Below, piece by piece: positions 1-13,675 of a stretch of DNA of 22,500 nt (its first letter is position 1; every line of letters starts with the position of its first letter). The DNA comes from Halocaridina rubra. Lineage: Eukaryota; Arthropoda; Malacostraca; Decapoda; Atyidae. The stretch lies in the NCBI GenBank assembly GCA_037179515.1, contig JAXCGZ010014021.1:10001-32500 (forward strand), written 5' to 3'. Both the position numbers and the translations under genes were made by a program. Under the pieces are notes generated by a model. It searched no databases and was not told the DNA's origin. It saw only the letters and a program-made list of their open reading frames with translations.

Positions 1-1984
1 ACCAATCATTTTTCTCAATCACCTCATCTTCATTACAGTCAACTTTTTCTTTTTATTCTCTCTTGCATTCCAAGTCTCTGCTCCATATAGTACTGTCGGC
101 ACAATCAAGCCTTCATATATCCTTCTCTTGTCATTCATACATAAATACCTATTTCTCATCACACTTTTTAACCCAACTAGACATTTAATTGCTTCTTTCA
201 CTCAATTACTTACTTCCACTCATTTATTCCTTAATGTGTGCAATTCCAGATACTTAAAACTCTCATCTTCTTCAAGCAACTCCCCATTTTCTCCAACGTT
301 AATATAGCTACATTAGCACTCCTCGTGCATCTCATGACTTTATTCTTACCAATATTTACTCACAACTTCCTTCTTTCACACACCCTTACATACTCAGTCA
401 CCAAACGATTCAATTCTTTCTCTGTAATCCTTGAACAGTAACTGCTTCAATTTCCACAACCATCCTTACTCACCAATGTATTCTAAGCCTCTGTCTAATA
501 ATCTTTCATTAACTTCTCTTACCACTCCATTCATATATTAAACAACCACTTCTTTTTTATTGCGACATCACACAACCTTGACATAACCCTACATTAACCT
601 CAAACCAACCACTCATACCATTCCCAACTCTCACACATGCTCTAATATTCATGTAAAAACTCTTTACCACATTCAACAAACTTCCACTTATTCCATACAA
701 TTGCAACATACTCCAAAATACCTCTCTTTCAACCCTGTCATACGCTTACTCTAAATCCATATAGGCCCAAAATGCATCCCTACCTCTCTCTAAGAATTCA
801 CACACACCTGTCTTACCACAAACAGCTGATCCACACATCCTTTTCTCCTCCTTAACCCACACTGTTCATCCCCAATCAATCTTTCAGTACCTCTCCTAAT
901 TTTCTCAATTAACACTCTTCCATATACCTTTCCAACTACGCTCAGCAAACTAATTCCACTAAACTATTACACTCATACTTATTTCCTTTCCCTTTATAAT
1001 GTGAAACTATACATGCACTCCTCCAATCAACTGGGACCCTCCTTTTCCTAAAACATACATTCAACAACCTAACCATCCATTCCACTGATGCTTCTCCACC
1101 TTTTGACAAACATTAAACATGGCACCCATCTATCCCTGGTGCCTTACCTGCTTTCATTGCTCTAAATGTCAGATTAGCATCTTTTTTTTATTATTTCCCT
1201 ATCATTTTCATCACCTAACACTGGCATTCTCCATTCATTTCCCAAAGTCACAGTCCCTGTCTTTCTATAATCTTCCTCATTTAACATTTCCTTGTAAAAG
1301 TCAGCCCATCTCTCTCTCATATTTACGTCGACTACTAACAATTGCCCATCAGCTCCTTTCACCCTCTCCTCCCTATTAGACTCACCTTTCCATTCTCTTT
1401 TCACTTCCTTCTAAAACATCTTTTTACTCCTCACTCACCACATGTTTCGCTAACCTCTTTGCACTATGACTTTCATACGCCGCAACATTACCTACTGCAG
1501 CCATACCTCAAGTGCCTGCTTCTTTTCAACCACTACTGCACTCACCTCCTTATTAAACCATTCATTACCTTTCCTTTTCCTTTCACCTTTACTCTCCATC
1601 CATACAATGCCTCTGCTCGCTTCATAACTTCCTCCTTGAAACACCTTCATTCTTCTTCCAATGCTTCCTCGACTTTCTCTTTCGCTACATCTCATACATT
1701 CCTCAGACTAGCCTAATGCTTACAGTCTTTCTCTTTCTTATTCAGTTCACTTACTTTTATCACCTCTCCCTTTCTCACTTCCCCTCTTTCTCCACTTTTC
1801 TCCCACTCTACTTTCCCCTAACTAATGATCATGTATTCATCTCTATCTCCTCTAAGTACATTCACATCTAATACTCTTCAATCGCCCTCCTTTCCACTAC
1901 TACATAATCCAGTGATGCTTTGTACCCTACTCTTCCATAGGCTAACTTCCATTATCCATGTATACGCCTTAGTAAATTATCTAA
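1..1984 (-). pseudogene. LINE D copy 1: decayed APE-endonuclease/RT non-LTR retrotransposon
   Basis: Read on the minus strand this is a degraded LINE polyprotein, from the end of the endonuclease domain (near 1990) to the RT C-terminus at the left edge, where it continues outside the window. Recognisable pieces are a linker with GNEWRMPVLG (1174-1404), the stretch LLSVVGKVYGRVL with a following GCVDQ block (about 830-950), RT motif A YMDLE-stop-AYD (about 735-765), GLCQGCVMS (about 575-600) and the C-terminal block RRIYEGLIVPTVLYGAETW (19-201). The YXDD-type motif C is lost to a deletion near 440. Frames shift many times, so it is dead. It aligns piece by piece with the plus-strand copy at 18411-21432. 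Clade is not assigned; RTE-like or Jockey-like are both possible. Confidence 0.85.
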
Positions 1985-2380
1985 TTATGGAGTGTATGGA
2001 ATATTGAGTATGTCTTTATTATAAGGACTGCAAATGGGGTTACTTTCCAGTTCATAATACCTTTCTTTGGTTTTCCTCAATGCTCTCTGGATGAAACAGT
2101 CAGGGTATGCTAATCTTCTAAAACTCCCCCAAAGAAAGTTCACCTCCTCATCAAGAAAAGGAGGGTTGCAAAGTCTCAATGCACTGAGAAAAAGTCCATT
2201 AAGAGTCCCCATTTTTTCAGCATGAGAATGAAATGAATAAAGGTGGATGTAGGTATTTGTGTGGGTAGCCTTTCTTTACATTTTAAATGCGACCTTGCCA
2301 TTGCTCTCCTTGATTATATCTGTATCTAAGAAAGTATTCTGCCTATTTTGTTCCTTTTCCATTACAAAGAGAGATAATAT
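1985..2380 (-). pseudogene. Penelope-like element reverse transcriptase fragment
   Basis: Translated on the minus strand from about 2371 to 1985, one frame reads FLDTDI, then (after one stop) RKATHTNTYIHLYSFHSH, MGTLNGLFLSALRLC, FLDEEVNFLWGSFRRL and AYPDCFIQRAL. This order (xFLDxxI, RKPTxTxxYIHxxSxH, GTLxxLxxRAxxLC, FLxxExxxLxxxFxxxxYP) is characteristic of the RT C-terminal part of Penelope-like retroelements. The only in-frame break is TAA at 2276-2278, where Tyr is usual. The fragment lacks the catalytic palm and the GIY-YIG domain. Its downstream end abuts LINE D copy 1, suggesting that one inserted into the other. It may or may not be the same family as the palindrome at 9624-10708; the two pieces do not overlap, so I cannot tell. 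Confidence 0.8.
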
Positions 2381-2385
2381 TAGAC

Positions 2386-2734
2386 TTGAATAGATTATTG
2401 AATGATAATATTAATAGTCAGACTCCATTTTATGGGGGTTGGAGTGGCGGTGGGGATTGGGCTGATGGAATAGACCAACCAATGGCCAAATTGCCGATAA
2501 GAGATAATCCCTTAATACCTGAGGTCAGGGAAATCGTACCTGGAGGTGATGGAGAGGGGAAACAATAGCATTTTTTCGCATCAGGCAGCAAAACCAGCGG
2601 ACAATATGAATATTATTCTTCAACAATCAAGTGCTTTGAAATATTGATAATGCTTTCATTGGAATGCGAATGCTGGTTTTATTTGTAATCAGATATTAAA
2701 AACAAAATACTTTACAATGGGTTTCTATTTCCAT
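2386..2734. other. Unassigned stretch
   Basis: No gene, repeat or RNA is recognisable here. A 60-codon open frame on the plus strand at 2386-2568 resembles nothing I know and is short enough to occur by chance. Confidence 0.5.
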
Positions 2735-3160
<426 letters not shown>

Positions 3161-3330
3161 GTCACCGTGGCTCAAGCGGTAGCGTCCACGACTCTGAGGC
3201 GTCAGGTCGAGGGTTCGCGCTCCGTCACGGTCTGAGGTTAGCAAGGGCATGCACTCTTCGCAAAAAGGACACCGTCCTAGCCCTTGGTAGAAAAGGGAGT
3301 CCGTGACGTAAAACCGGAACAACAACAACA
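3161..3330 (+). mobile_element. SINE A copy 1, tRNA-derived
   Basis: A short GC-richer island inside the (TTA)n tract. It has a pol III A-box-like TGGCTCAAGCGG at 3168-3179 and a B-box-like GGTTCGCGCTC at 3212-3222, as in tRNA-derived SINEs, followed by a non-tRNA body and an AAC-repeat tail (about 3316-3330). The same unit recurs in reverse at 22242-22433 with high similarity. This copy is about 36 bp shorter: the body between ACTC (about 3253) and ACCGTCC (about 3270) lacks a block present in the other copy. It encodes no protein. Isotype of the parent tRNA is not assigned. Confidence 0.8.
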
Positions 3331-3374
3331 TTATTATTATTATAATTATTAGCATTATTATTAATATTATTATC

Positions 3375-3435
<61 letters not shown>

Positions 3436-3445
3436 TTTGCTGCTT
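3331..3445. repeat. (TTA)n microsatellite
   Basis: Second TTA/ATT tract, directly after the AAC tail of SINE A copy 1. Together with 2735-3160 it sandwiches the SINE. Confidence 0.95.
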
Positions 3446-3828
3446 TTACTATTACTATCATTTTTATTATTTCTTCCTCTTTACACTAAAGACCTTACCT
3501 TATTTTATCACACCTGTGCTCACACCATATTAATCTCAACCTCTTTCCTTGGCATGCCTATTGAAGGAAGTATAAAACTTCCACCTGGATTTTAAGCTGT
3601 TGACAAGGATGATTTTCCTTTGTTGAGTTACTAATTTTTCTCTTTTTCCTGTCTCAGGATATAAATATATCACTTCTTTCCCCTCCATAAATTGATACCA
3701 CTGAACATGGGTAGTAGATAGATATACTGGAAAATACTAAAGATCTCAAAATTTCTTTCAGTTTCCTTACTTAGCCATGACCATCCACATTTACAGTATT
3801 CATGTACTTCTCGCAAAATAGAATCATA
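3446..3828. other. Unassigned AT-rich stretch
   Basis: No coding potential, repeat or RNA recognised. It ends in a short (CA)n tract (about 3829-3843) that touches the 5' end of LINE A. Confidence 0.5.
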
Positions 3829-3842
3829 CACACACACACACA

Positions 3843-5323
<1,481 letters not shown>

Positions 5324-5389
5324 GCAAAAAAAGACCCATTAAGTGAGGACGTGCTTCCAGTAGCTCTAGTCTTGACCATACTTAGTACA

Positions 5390-6379
5390 ATGGAGAGTGG
5401 TGGTGTTCTTTGTGCTGGTGGTGTTAGTGGTAGTGGTGTTGATGGTGGTGTCGTTGTTGGTGCTGTTTGTGGGTGTGCTGGGGATTTGTCTGCGTCTGAC
5501 GCAAGCAAACTCATTTTTAATTTAAGAAATGAGTTGGCCGCAGTAAGGCAGGAGGTCAGATCCTTAGCAGAGGCGAACAGGGATCTGAGAGGTAAGGTAG
5601 AGGTGTTAAGCAGGAAGTGACAATTGAATAGTGAAGACGACTGGAAAGTTGTGAATAAGGGTTCAATGAAGATGGTTCTTAAGAAAAATTATACTTTTTG
5701 ACTACAAGTTGCTAATTCATTTAGTTCACTTAGAGATGAATGTGACAGTGGCGGCAGTAATTCTTCAGGACCCATAGAGTCAGATAGGTGTACTAGGGAT
5801 CGTAGAAATGGAAGTGGGAAAAGCTCTCAGGTCAAGAGCCTAGGTAAGTCTCCCAAGGTCGGAGTAACCCATCCTCCGGATAAGTCTCGTTCTCTGGTAA
5901 TTGTAGGGGATTCACTATGCAGATATGTAGATAGGAAACTCAGGCATAGAGTTAGAGGGAAATATTTTTTCCCTGGAGCAGGTATGAAGAAGGTGGGTGA
6001 GTCAATAAATAGCTGGATTGAGGATAAAGATGTTGTTTGTTTGATAGTTGGTGGAAATAACGTGCAGGATGGTAGAAGTGAGGAGCTGATTAGGTTGTAT
6101 AGACAAGCCCTGGATAAGATCAGGAAAAGGGGTGCAGTTCCTGTGATGTGTGGTATTCTGCCTAGGCTTAGCCAAAGTTCAGAGTGGTGGTCTCGAGCTA
6201 TAGGAGTAAATGCTAGGATGGAAGTCTTCTGTCGGGAGAATAATATAGGTTTTATAGACGGGTGGGATCACTTTTCTAGTCGTAAGCATATGTATGCAAG
6301 GGATGGAGTGCATCTTTCTAATTCAGGTGTCTCGGTATTGGCTGGTATGATAGACAGAGAGGTAGGGGGGTTTTGTTAG
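5390..6379 (+). pseudogene. LINE C ORF1: SGNH/GDSL-esterase-like protein with coiled coil
   Basis: Start chosen at ATG 5390 (context ACAATGG). The N-terminus is Gly/Val-rich, followed by a heptad-like segment [20 protein letters not shown] (about 5519-5578), a probable coiled coil of the kind that drives ORF1 trimerisation in LINEs. The C-terminal half is SGNH-hydrolase-like: block I GDSLCRY with the nucleophile Ser (GDS 5906-5914), block III GGNN (6050-6061) and block V DGVH (6302-6313) supplying Asp and His. CR1-clade ORF1 proteins are known to carry such an esterase domain; its role in retrotransposition is unclear. Two in-frame TGA stops, at 5618-5620 and 5699-5701, break the frame between coiled coil and esterase. 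The same frame continues to TAG at 6377-6379, about 329 codons in all. Confidence 0.88.
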
Positions 6380-9300
6380 ATACAAATAATGAAATAAATA
6401 ATACTTGTGCAGAGAAATTAGTCAGTAAGGGTTCAGTAAATAGTGGGTCAAATAACTGGGAGTTTAAGGATAATAAGCATTTGTTACATAGAACAAATAT
6501 TAACAAAAAGAATAGCCACAAGAAGGGTAAACCTAGAGAAAGTTTAAAAGTATATTATACAAATAGCCGTAGTTTAGGTAACAAGATAGAAGAACTGAGA
6601 GCCATAGTATGTAGTGAGAGACCGGATATAATATGCATTAGTGAAAGTTGGATTAATTTAGAAAGCAAACACCTTAAAGCTGAGTACATAATTAGAGGAT
6701 ATAAACTTTATAATGCTGATCGCAGTGCTGATAGAAGAGGGGGAGGGGTAATTATGTATATTAAAGATAGCCTCAGAAGCTGCATTAAGTCTGGAATTAA
6801 GACAAATCTAAATTCAGAAACCTTATGGGTTGAAATTAAAAATAATATAGAAAGTCTAGTTGTAGGAGTAGTCTACAGACCACCTGATCTAGATAATATA
6901 AAGTCGCAAGTTATATACGATGAAATTTCTAAAGTGACCAGGTCAAATAGAGTTTGCATTGTAGGCGATTTTAATTTTAGAAATATTAACTGGGAAACCA
7001 TAACAGGTGATAGTAGCTCTAAGGAGTTTTTGGAAGTAGTAGAAGACAATTTCCTTTCTCAGCATGTACTTGAAGCAACACGGTGGGTGAATATACTAGA
7101 TTTAGTTCTTAGTAATAGAGAGAATATGGTTACAAATTTAGAAGTTGGTGAACCATTGGGCAACAGTGACCATGAATCCATTAGATTTAACATAATTTTC
7201 AAGGAAACTAGAAAGGAAAACAAGAATAGTGTTCCACACTTTAGAGCAGGAGATTTTGAGGGCTTAAAACTAAATTATCTAATGAGGTATGGGAAGGGAT
7301 TTCTGGGGTACATATGTGGGTAGTTAATCCAGCAGGCCAGGTCGCAGGTAGCAGATTACCCCCGAAAATTGAGTACCACAGGCCAAGGATTATCACAAGA
7401 TAAGATTAATAAAGTAAATTCTTTCACAGGAAAGAACAGCAGTCCGTCAGTTAATATAAATTTGGATGAGGAATATAACAATTTTTTCATGACTCTTAAG
7501 AATAGTCAGAGAGACTATATACCCATGAAACATTGCAGATCAAGAAAAAATGACCCTAAATGGATGAACAACAGAATAAAGAATCTTATAGGTATTAAAA
7601 GAGGAATATACAGGAAACTAACAAGAGACGAAGAGCAGGTGAGGCAGCAATATATACAGTTAAACAGGGAAGTTAAAAAGATAGTTAGAGAGTCGAAAAG
7701 AAAATACGAAGTTAGAATAGCAGGAGAAGCTAAAGAAAATCCTAAAGGGTTTTATCAACATTATCAAACAAAATTTAAGGAAAAAGTCGGACCAATTGAA
7801 GTAGCCAATGGCCATATCACAGATGACGATAAAGTGATGTGTACATGTTTAAATGATTATTTCTTATCTGTATTTACCAATGAAAATTTTGAAAATATTC
7901 CGGAAGTAGAATCCATTTACAGAGACAGTCCCGATTATATACTTAGTTCAATAAATATTACGACAGAGGAGGTAATAAAAGAAATAGATAAATTAAAGGT
8001 TCATAAATCTCCGGGACCTGATGGAATATATGCTAGAATATTAAAGGAATGCAAGGAAGAGCTTAGTTGTCCACTAACTGCATTATTTAATAATTCAATA
8101 AAATTAGGATCGGTACCCATGGAGTGGACATTGGCAGATGTGGTACCAATATTTAAAAAAGAGAACGAGTTAAAAAGAATAATTATAGGCCGGTAAGTTT
8201 AACATCAACAGTGTATAAGATTCTAGAATCCATCATTGCAAATAAAATAAGGGCACATCTAGAATAACACAGACTGATAAAACTTTCACAACACGGGTTT
8301 CTTAAGGGTTTTTCGTGCCTTACAAACTTACTGTCTTTTTATTCAGAAGTTTACGAGGCAGTAGATTGTGGCAAAGAATATGATACAATATATCTAGATT
8401 TTAGCAAAGCTTTTGATAGAATTCCTCACAAAAGATTAGTTAAAAAGCTGGAAGCTCATGGTATAGGAGGAGCTGTTCTCAGATGGATCAAACAATGGTT
8501 AAAAGACAGAAAACAGAGGGTTTGCATAAATGGAGAGAAATCGGAGTGGGGCTCGGTTACTAGCGGGGTACCACAAGGCTCGGTACTGGGTCCCCTATTA
8601 TTCATCGTATATCTAAATGATCTGGATTCGGATATCAGTAGTAACCTAAGTAAATTCGCAGACGACACTAAAATAGGTAGAATTATGAATGGAAAAGAAA
8701 ACATTCATGCTTTACAGGAAGATCTAAATAGATTATCTGAATGGTCGGACAAATGGCAAATGGAATTTAATGTTGAAAAATGTAAAGTAGTTAAAATGGG
8801 CACTATAAAAGACTATACTAGTTATAAGCTAAATAACCATGAAATCATGAGTTCTCAGTGTGAAAGGGATTTGGGAGTTCTTGTGAGTAGTAATCTTAAG
8901 CCAAGAGAGCAATGCACAGCAGTCAGAAAAAAAGCAAACAGAATTTTAGGATTTATCTCAAGAAGTGTTAGCAATAGGACGGAAAAAGTTATTTTGCAGC
9001 TCTATCTTGCATTAGTTAGGCCCCAATTAGATTATGCTGTGCAATTCTGGTCACCCTATTATAGGATGGAAATTGAATCCTTGGAGAGAGTGCAGCGAAT
9101 AATGACCAAGATGATACACAATATCAGAAATCTACCATATGAGGACAGATTAAAAAAACTTAATCTACATTCTCTAGAGAGGCGAAGAGTTGGGGAGGAT
9201 ATGATTGAAGTGTATAAATGGTTTAAAGGGATTAACAAGGGAGATATTAATAAAGTTTTAAAAATTCATGATCAAACCAGAACTCGTAATAATGAATTTA

Positions 9301-9464
9301 AGCTTGATAAATTTAGGTTCAGAAGGGAAATTGGTAAAAATTGGTTTGGTAATAGAGTAGCTGATGCATGGAACAGGCTTCCTAGTAGGATAGTAAATGC
9401 CAATACCTTAGACACCTTCAAATGTAGATTAGATAGACATATGACAGAGGTAGAGTGGGTATGA
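6373..9464 (+). pseudogene. LINE C ORF2: APE endonuclease plus reverse transcriptase
   Basis: Multidomain copying enzyme of the element. Endonuclease (about 6541-7200): TNSRSL, catalytic Glu in SESW (Glu codon 6643-6645), RGGGVIMYIK, VYRPP, GDFN (6964-6975) and SDH (7165-7173). A linker leads to RT: SPGPDG (about 8009-8026), NYRPVSLTS (near 8180-8205), SQHGFLKGFS, motif A YLDFSKAFDRIPH (about 8391-8430), SGVPQGSVLGPLLF (about 8561-8602), FADD (8655-8666), then thumb WSDKWQMEFN and a C-terminal region ending at 9464. Lesions are TAG at 7321-7323, a net -1 frameshift near 8160-8180 (before NYRP), and TAA at 8265-8267 where Lys or Glu is expected. From 8268 to 9464 it is open. There is no ATG in this frame before the endonuclease domain; the frame opens at 6322, inside ORF1. 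Confidence 0.9.
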
Positions 9465-9624
9465 ATAGGTCAGTGCTTATTAGAAAAATCATAAAAAGAA
9501 AAATAGAATAAATAAGTAGAGTAGAATAGAATAGGTTAGACATGCTGAATATACCATTCAAAAATGGAGCTGCCTCTTGTGTGCCAGTAGGCATGTTGCA
9601 GTGTCCCCTATTCTTATGTTCTTA
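9465..9624 (+). other. LINE C 3' UTR and tail
   Basis: Short non-coding end of LINE C, A/G-rich at first, finishing CTATTCTTATGTTCTTA. This tail differs from the AATTAGGTAATCAC tail of LINEs A and B. It passes without spacer into the PLE 3' end. Confidence 0.75.
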
Positions 9625-9734
9625 AAACACAAAAAGAAGCGAAGATGTACTATATATTACGACTGGACTCAAGTCCTCTTCAGGTACAAATGAATCAATA
9701 TATACAAAGCTCTGGATAAAGGTGGGGAGAGAAG

Positions 9735-10146
9735 CTAGCTAGGATTGCCAGGAGGATCCACGATGGGATTATCTTCAGACCTCAGGTCAGGTGGACGGTC
9801 ATTTGGCATAATCTTCTTGATGAGGTCTTTTAATATTGTTTCATCCACAACGTCAGATCTTCACTGTCAATTTTGATAAATTTAAGGTTTCTGATTTTTC
9901 TATAATGGCTGCTTCAAGTATCTTTCTCCTTTATTGGCAATTACTCTTATATAGCAATGAGGACTCACTCCAATTAATATGGTGACCAGTATCTCGCATA
10001 TGCACATATAAAGCAGAACTTTCAACACCATATCGCACTCCTCTTTTATACTCAGAAATTCTCTGGCCTAGCGAACAACCAGTTTGACCTATGTAAGATT
10101 TATTGCAGGAACTGCAATTAATTTTATAAATCCCCGCTTCTAAGGC
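9735..10146 (-). pseudogene. PLE GIY-YIG endonuclease C-terminus, left arm
   Basis: On the minus strand the arm encodes KALEAGIYKINCSSCNKSYI and onward: GIY at 10126-10134, the CxxC pair CSSC at 10105-10116, YIG at 10087-10095, and the catalytic-Arg region SLGQRISEYKRG, then HMRDTGHHINW. A CxxC between GIY and YIG is the hallmark of Penelope-like element endonucleases, which nick target DNA for retrotransposition. The frame opens from the palindrome centre, so everything N-terminal (RT and linker) is missing. A TAA stop (near 9930, where the right arm has TAC) and a 1-bp insertion near 9870 break the C-terminal tail; the family stop is TAG at 9735-9737. An apparent longer open frame to 10245 merely runs through the centre into antisense of the other arm. 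Confidence 0.88.
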
Positions 10147-10165
10147 TTTTTTATTTTGATATACG

Positions 10166-10596
10166 TATATCAAAATAAAAAAGCTTTTGAAGCAGGGATT
10201 TATAAAACTGATTGCAGTTCCTGCAATAAATCTTACATGGGTCAAACTGGTCGTTCGCTAGGCCAGAGAATTTCTGAGCATAAAAGAGCAGTGCGATAGG
10301 GTGTTGAAAGTTCTTCTTTATTTGTGCATATGCGAGATACTGGTCACCATATTAATTGGAGTGAGTCCTCATTGCTATATAAGAGTAATTGACACCAATA
10401 CAGGAGAAATATACTTGAAGCAGCCATTATAGAAAAATCAGAAACTTTAAATTTATCAAATGGACAGTGGAGATCTGACGTTGTGGATGAAGCAATATTA
10501 AAAGACCTCATTAAGAAGATTATGTCAAATGACCGTCCACCTGACCTGAGGTCTGAAGATAATCCCATCGTGGATCCTCCTGGCAATCGTAGCTAG
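10166..10596 (+). pseudogene. PLE GIY-YIG endonuclease C-terminus, right arm
   Basis: The plus-strand counterpart of the left arm, reading KAFEAGIYKTDCSSCNKSYM, GQTGRSLGQRISEHKRAVR, HMRDTGHHINW, then RRNILEAAIIEKSETLNLSN and DPPGNRS before TAG at 10594-10596. It has two in-frame stops: TAG at about 10297-10299 (left arm has TAT, Tyr) and TGA at about 10390-10392. YIG has become YMG. Apart from these it is one continuous frame of about 140 codons, so it gives the clearest view of the family's C-terminal tail beyond the nuclease domain. As in the other arm, coding sequence begins abruptly at the palindrome centre with no start codon. Confidence 0.88.
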
Positions 10597-10762
10597 CATC
10601 TCTCCCCGCCTTTATCCAGAGCTTTGTATATATTGATTCATTTGTACCTGAAGAGTACTGGAGTCCAGTCGTAATACATAGTACATTTTCGCTTCTTTTT
10701 GTGTTTTATTTATGGGTCTTTTTTTGCTTCATATTGTGCTGTGATATAATAGTTTATTTGGC

Positions 10763-12507
<1,745 letters not shown>

Positions 12508-12594
<87 letters not shown>
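12508..12594. repeat. (GA)n microsatellite
   Basis: About 87 bp of pure GA units. It is complementary to the (TC)n at 12783-12882, 188 bp away. Confidence 0.98.
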
Positions 12595-12597
<3 letters not shown>

Positions 12598-12782
12598 CCT
12601 TGCATCCTAATGTCAATAGAGTTTTAAAGAAAAAATAAAAGACCGTAAAGAGATTCTGTTGATCCACACAAGTGCTCTGAAGAGTCTTAAGATTTACACT
12701 TAATGGTTTTATCCAGGTAAATCGTGTTTTATGTCTAGCGATGCCGTTAGAACCTCTTTGTATTACCTGGGTATCAAAGGTT

Positions 12783-12884
<102 letters not shown>

Positions 12885-12894
12885 ATTCAGTTAA

Positions 12895-13675
12895 GTGGTT
12901 GAGAAGGAGAAAGTTAAGAGGAATAAGAAATGGAAACGATACAGCCAGAGGTGGAGAATCGTGGGGTGTAGGATAGGAAGAAGAAGAGGACATGCAGGAG
13001 GAGAAAAAAGAAAAGCATGAAACTAATAAAGAGAGAGATAGAAGATAAAGAGGGAGTAGAGGCAGAAGAAGGAGATGAAGAAGTAAGAGGATAGGAGGAG
13101 GCCGAAGAAGACACACAAGAGATAGAAGGAAAGGTAGTAAGAGGGGACAGTCATTGTCTAGGAAGAATGAAAAGGAACGAAGCAAAAGAAGATAAGAGAA
13201 GGAGGAACATGAGAAGAAACAACATAAAGATGTGGAAAGATGAGAATGGAGACTAATTAATTAATTAATTAATTTGATTAAATTAATATAAATTACAGAC
13301 TCAATGAAAAATAAAAAGGAAGATTAAGACGATAGAGGGAAATGAGCGAACAGAGAGGAAGAAAAAATGAGTAGCAAATGGAAGAGGAACAAGAAGAGAG
13401 AGAGTTTGTCAAGGGAAAACGGGGTAAACAACAGACAAACAGAATATTGAAAGTAAAAGAACAAGAAGAAGTTTGAAGAAGAAAAAGAGGGATAGAGAGA
13501 AAAAGGAAGGTGTAAAGAAGAAAAAAAGAAGAAATACGAACTGGATCACTAAAGAAGGCGAAGTGGTTGAAGTAGAAGAGAGAGAGAGAGAGAGAGAGAT
13601 GATATCTTGAAGCAAAATAAGAAATTTAAATATAAGAGCCAAGAGGAGGTAGAGGAAGAGGAAGGAGAAGAAAGA
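12895..13675. repeat. Purine-rich low-complexity tract
   Basis: About 780 bp in which the plus strand is mostly A and G (GAAG, GAGGA, AGAAG units), interrupted by a TTAA-repeat patch at 13253-13300 and containing a short (GA)n near 13580-13598. Long pyrimidine-rich frames on the minus strand (for example 12763-13185, Leu/Ser-rich) follow from composition, not from coding. Confidence 0.85.

Larger units (their letters stand above)
9624..10708. repeat. 1.08-kb palindrome of two Penelope-like element 3' ends
   Basis: Left arm 9624-10164 and right arm 10165-10708 are inverted copies, about 95% alike by eye, meeting with no spacer. The central 40 bp (10145-10184) are a perfect palindrome around ATAC/GTAT. 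Each arm holds the C-terminal GIY-YIG coding region, its stop, a 3' UTR with a hammerhead-like hairpin and the end ...CTTTTTGTGTTTTA. Small differences (a 3-bp deletion, a 1-bp insertion, several substitutions) show the arms have diverged since they formed. Confidence 0.9.

Noticed and set aside
2386..2568. 60-codon plus-strand frame rich in Gly, Asp and Pro
   Set aside because: No motif recognised, short, and next to degraded retroelement sequence; no evidence that it is a gene.
3161..3230. Possible tRNA gene with a TGGCTCAAGCGG D-arm
   Set aside because: It has a SINE body and tail, and a second diverged copy; the anticodon arm does not fold cleanly.
10344..10586. 80-codon minus-strand frame
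   Set aside because: It is antisense to the GIY-YIG remnant in the right palindrome arm.
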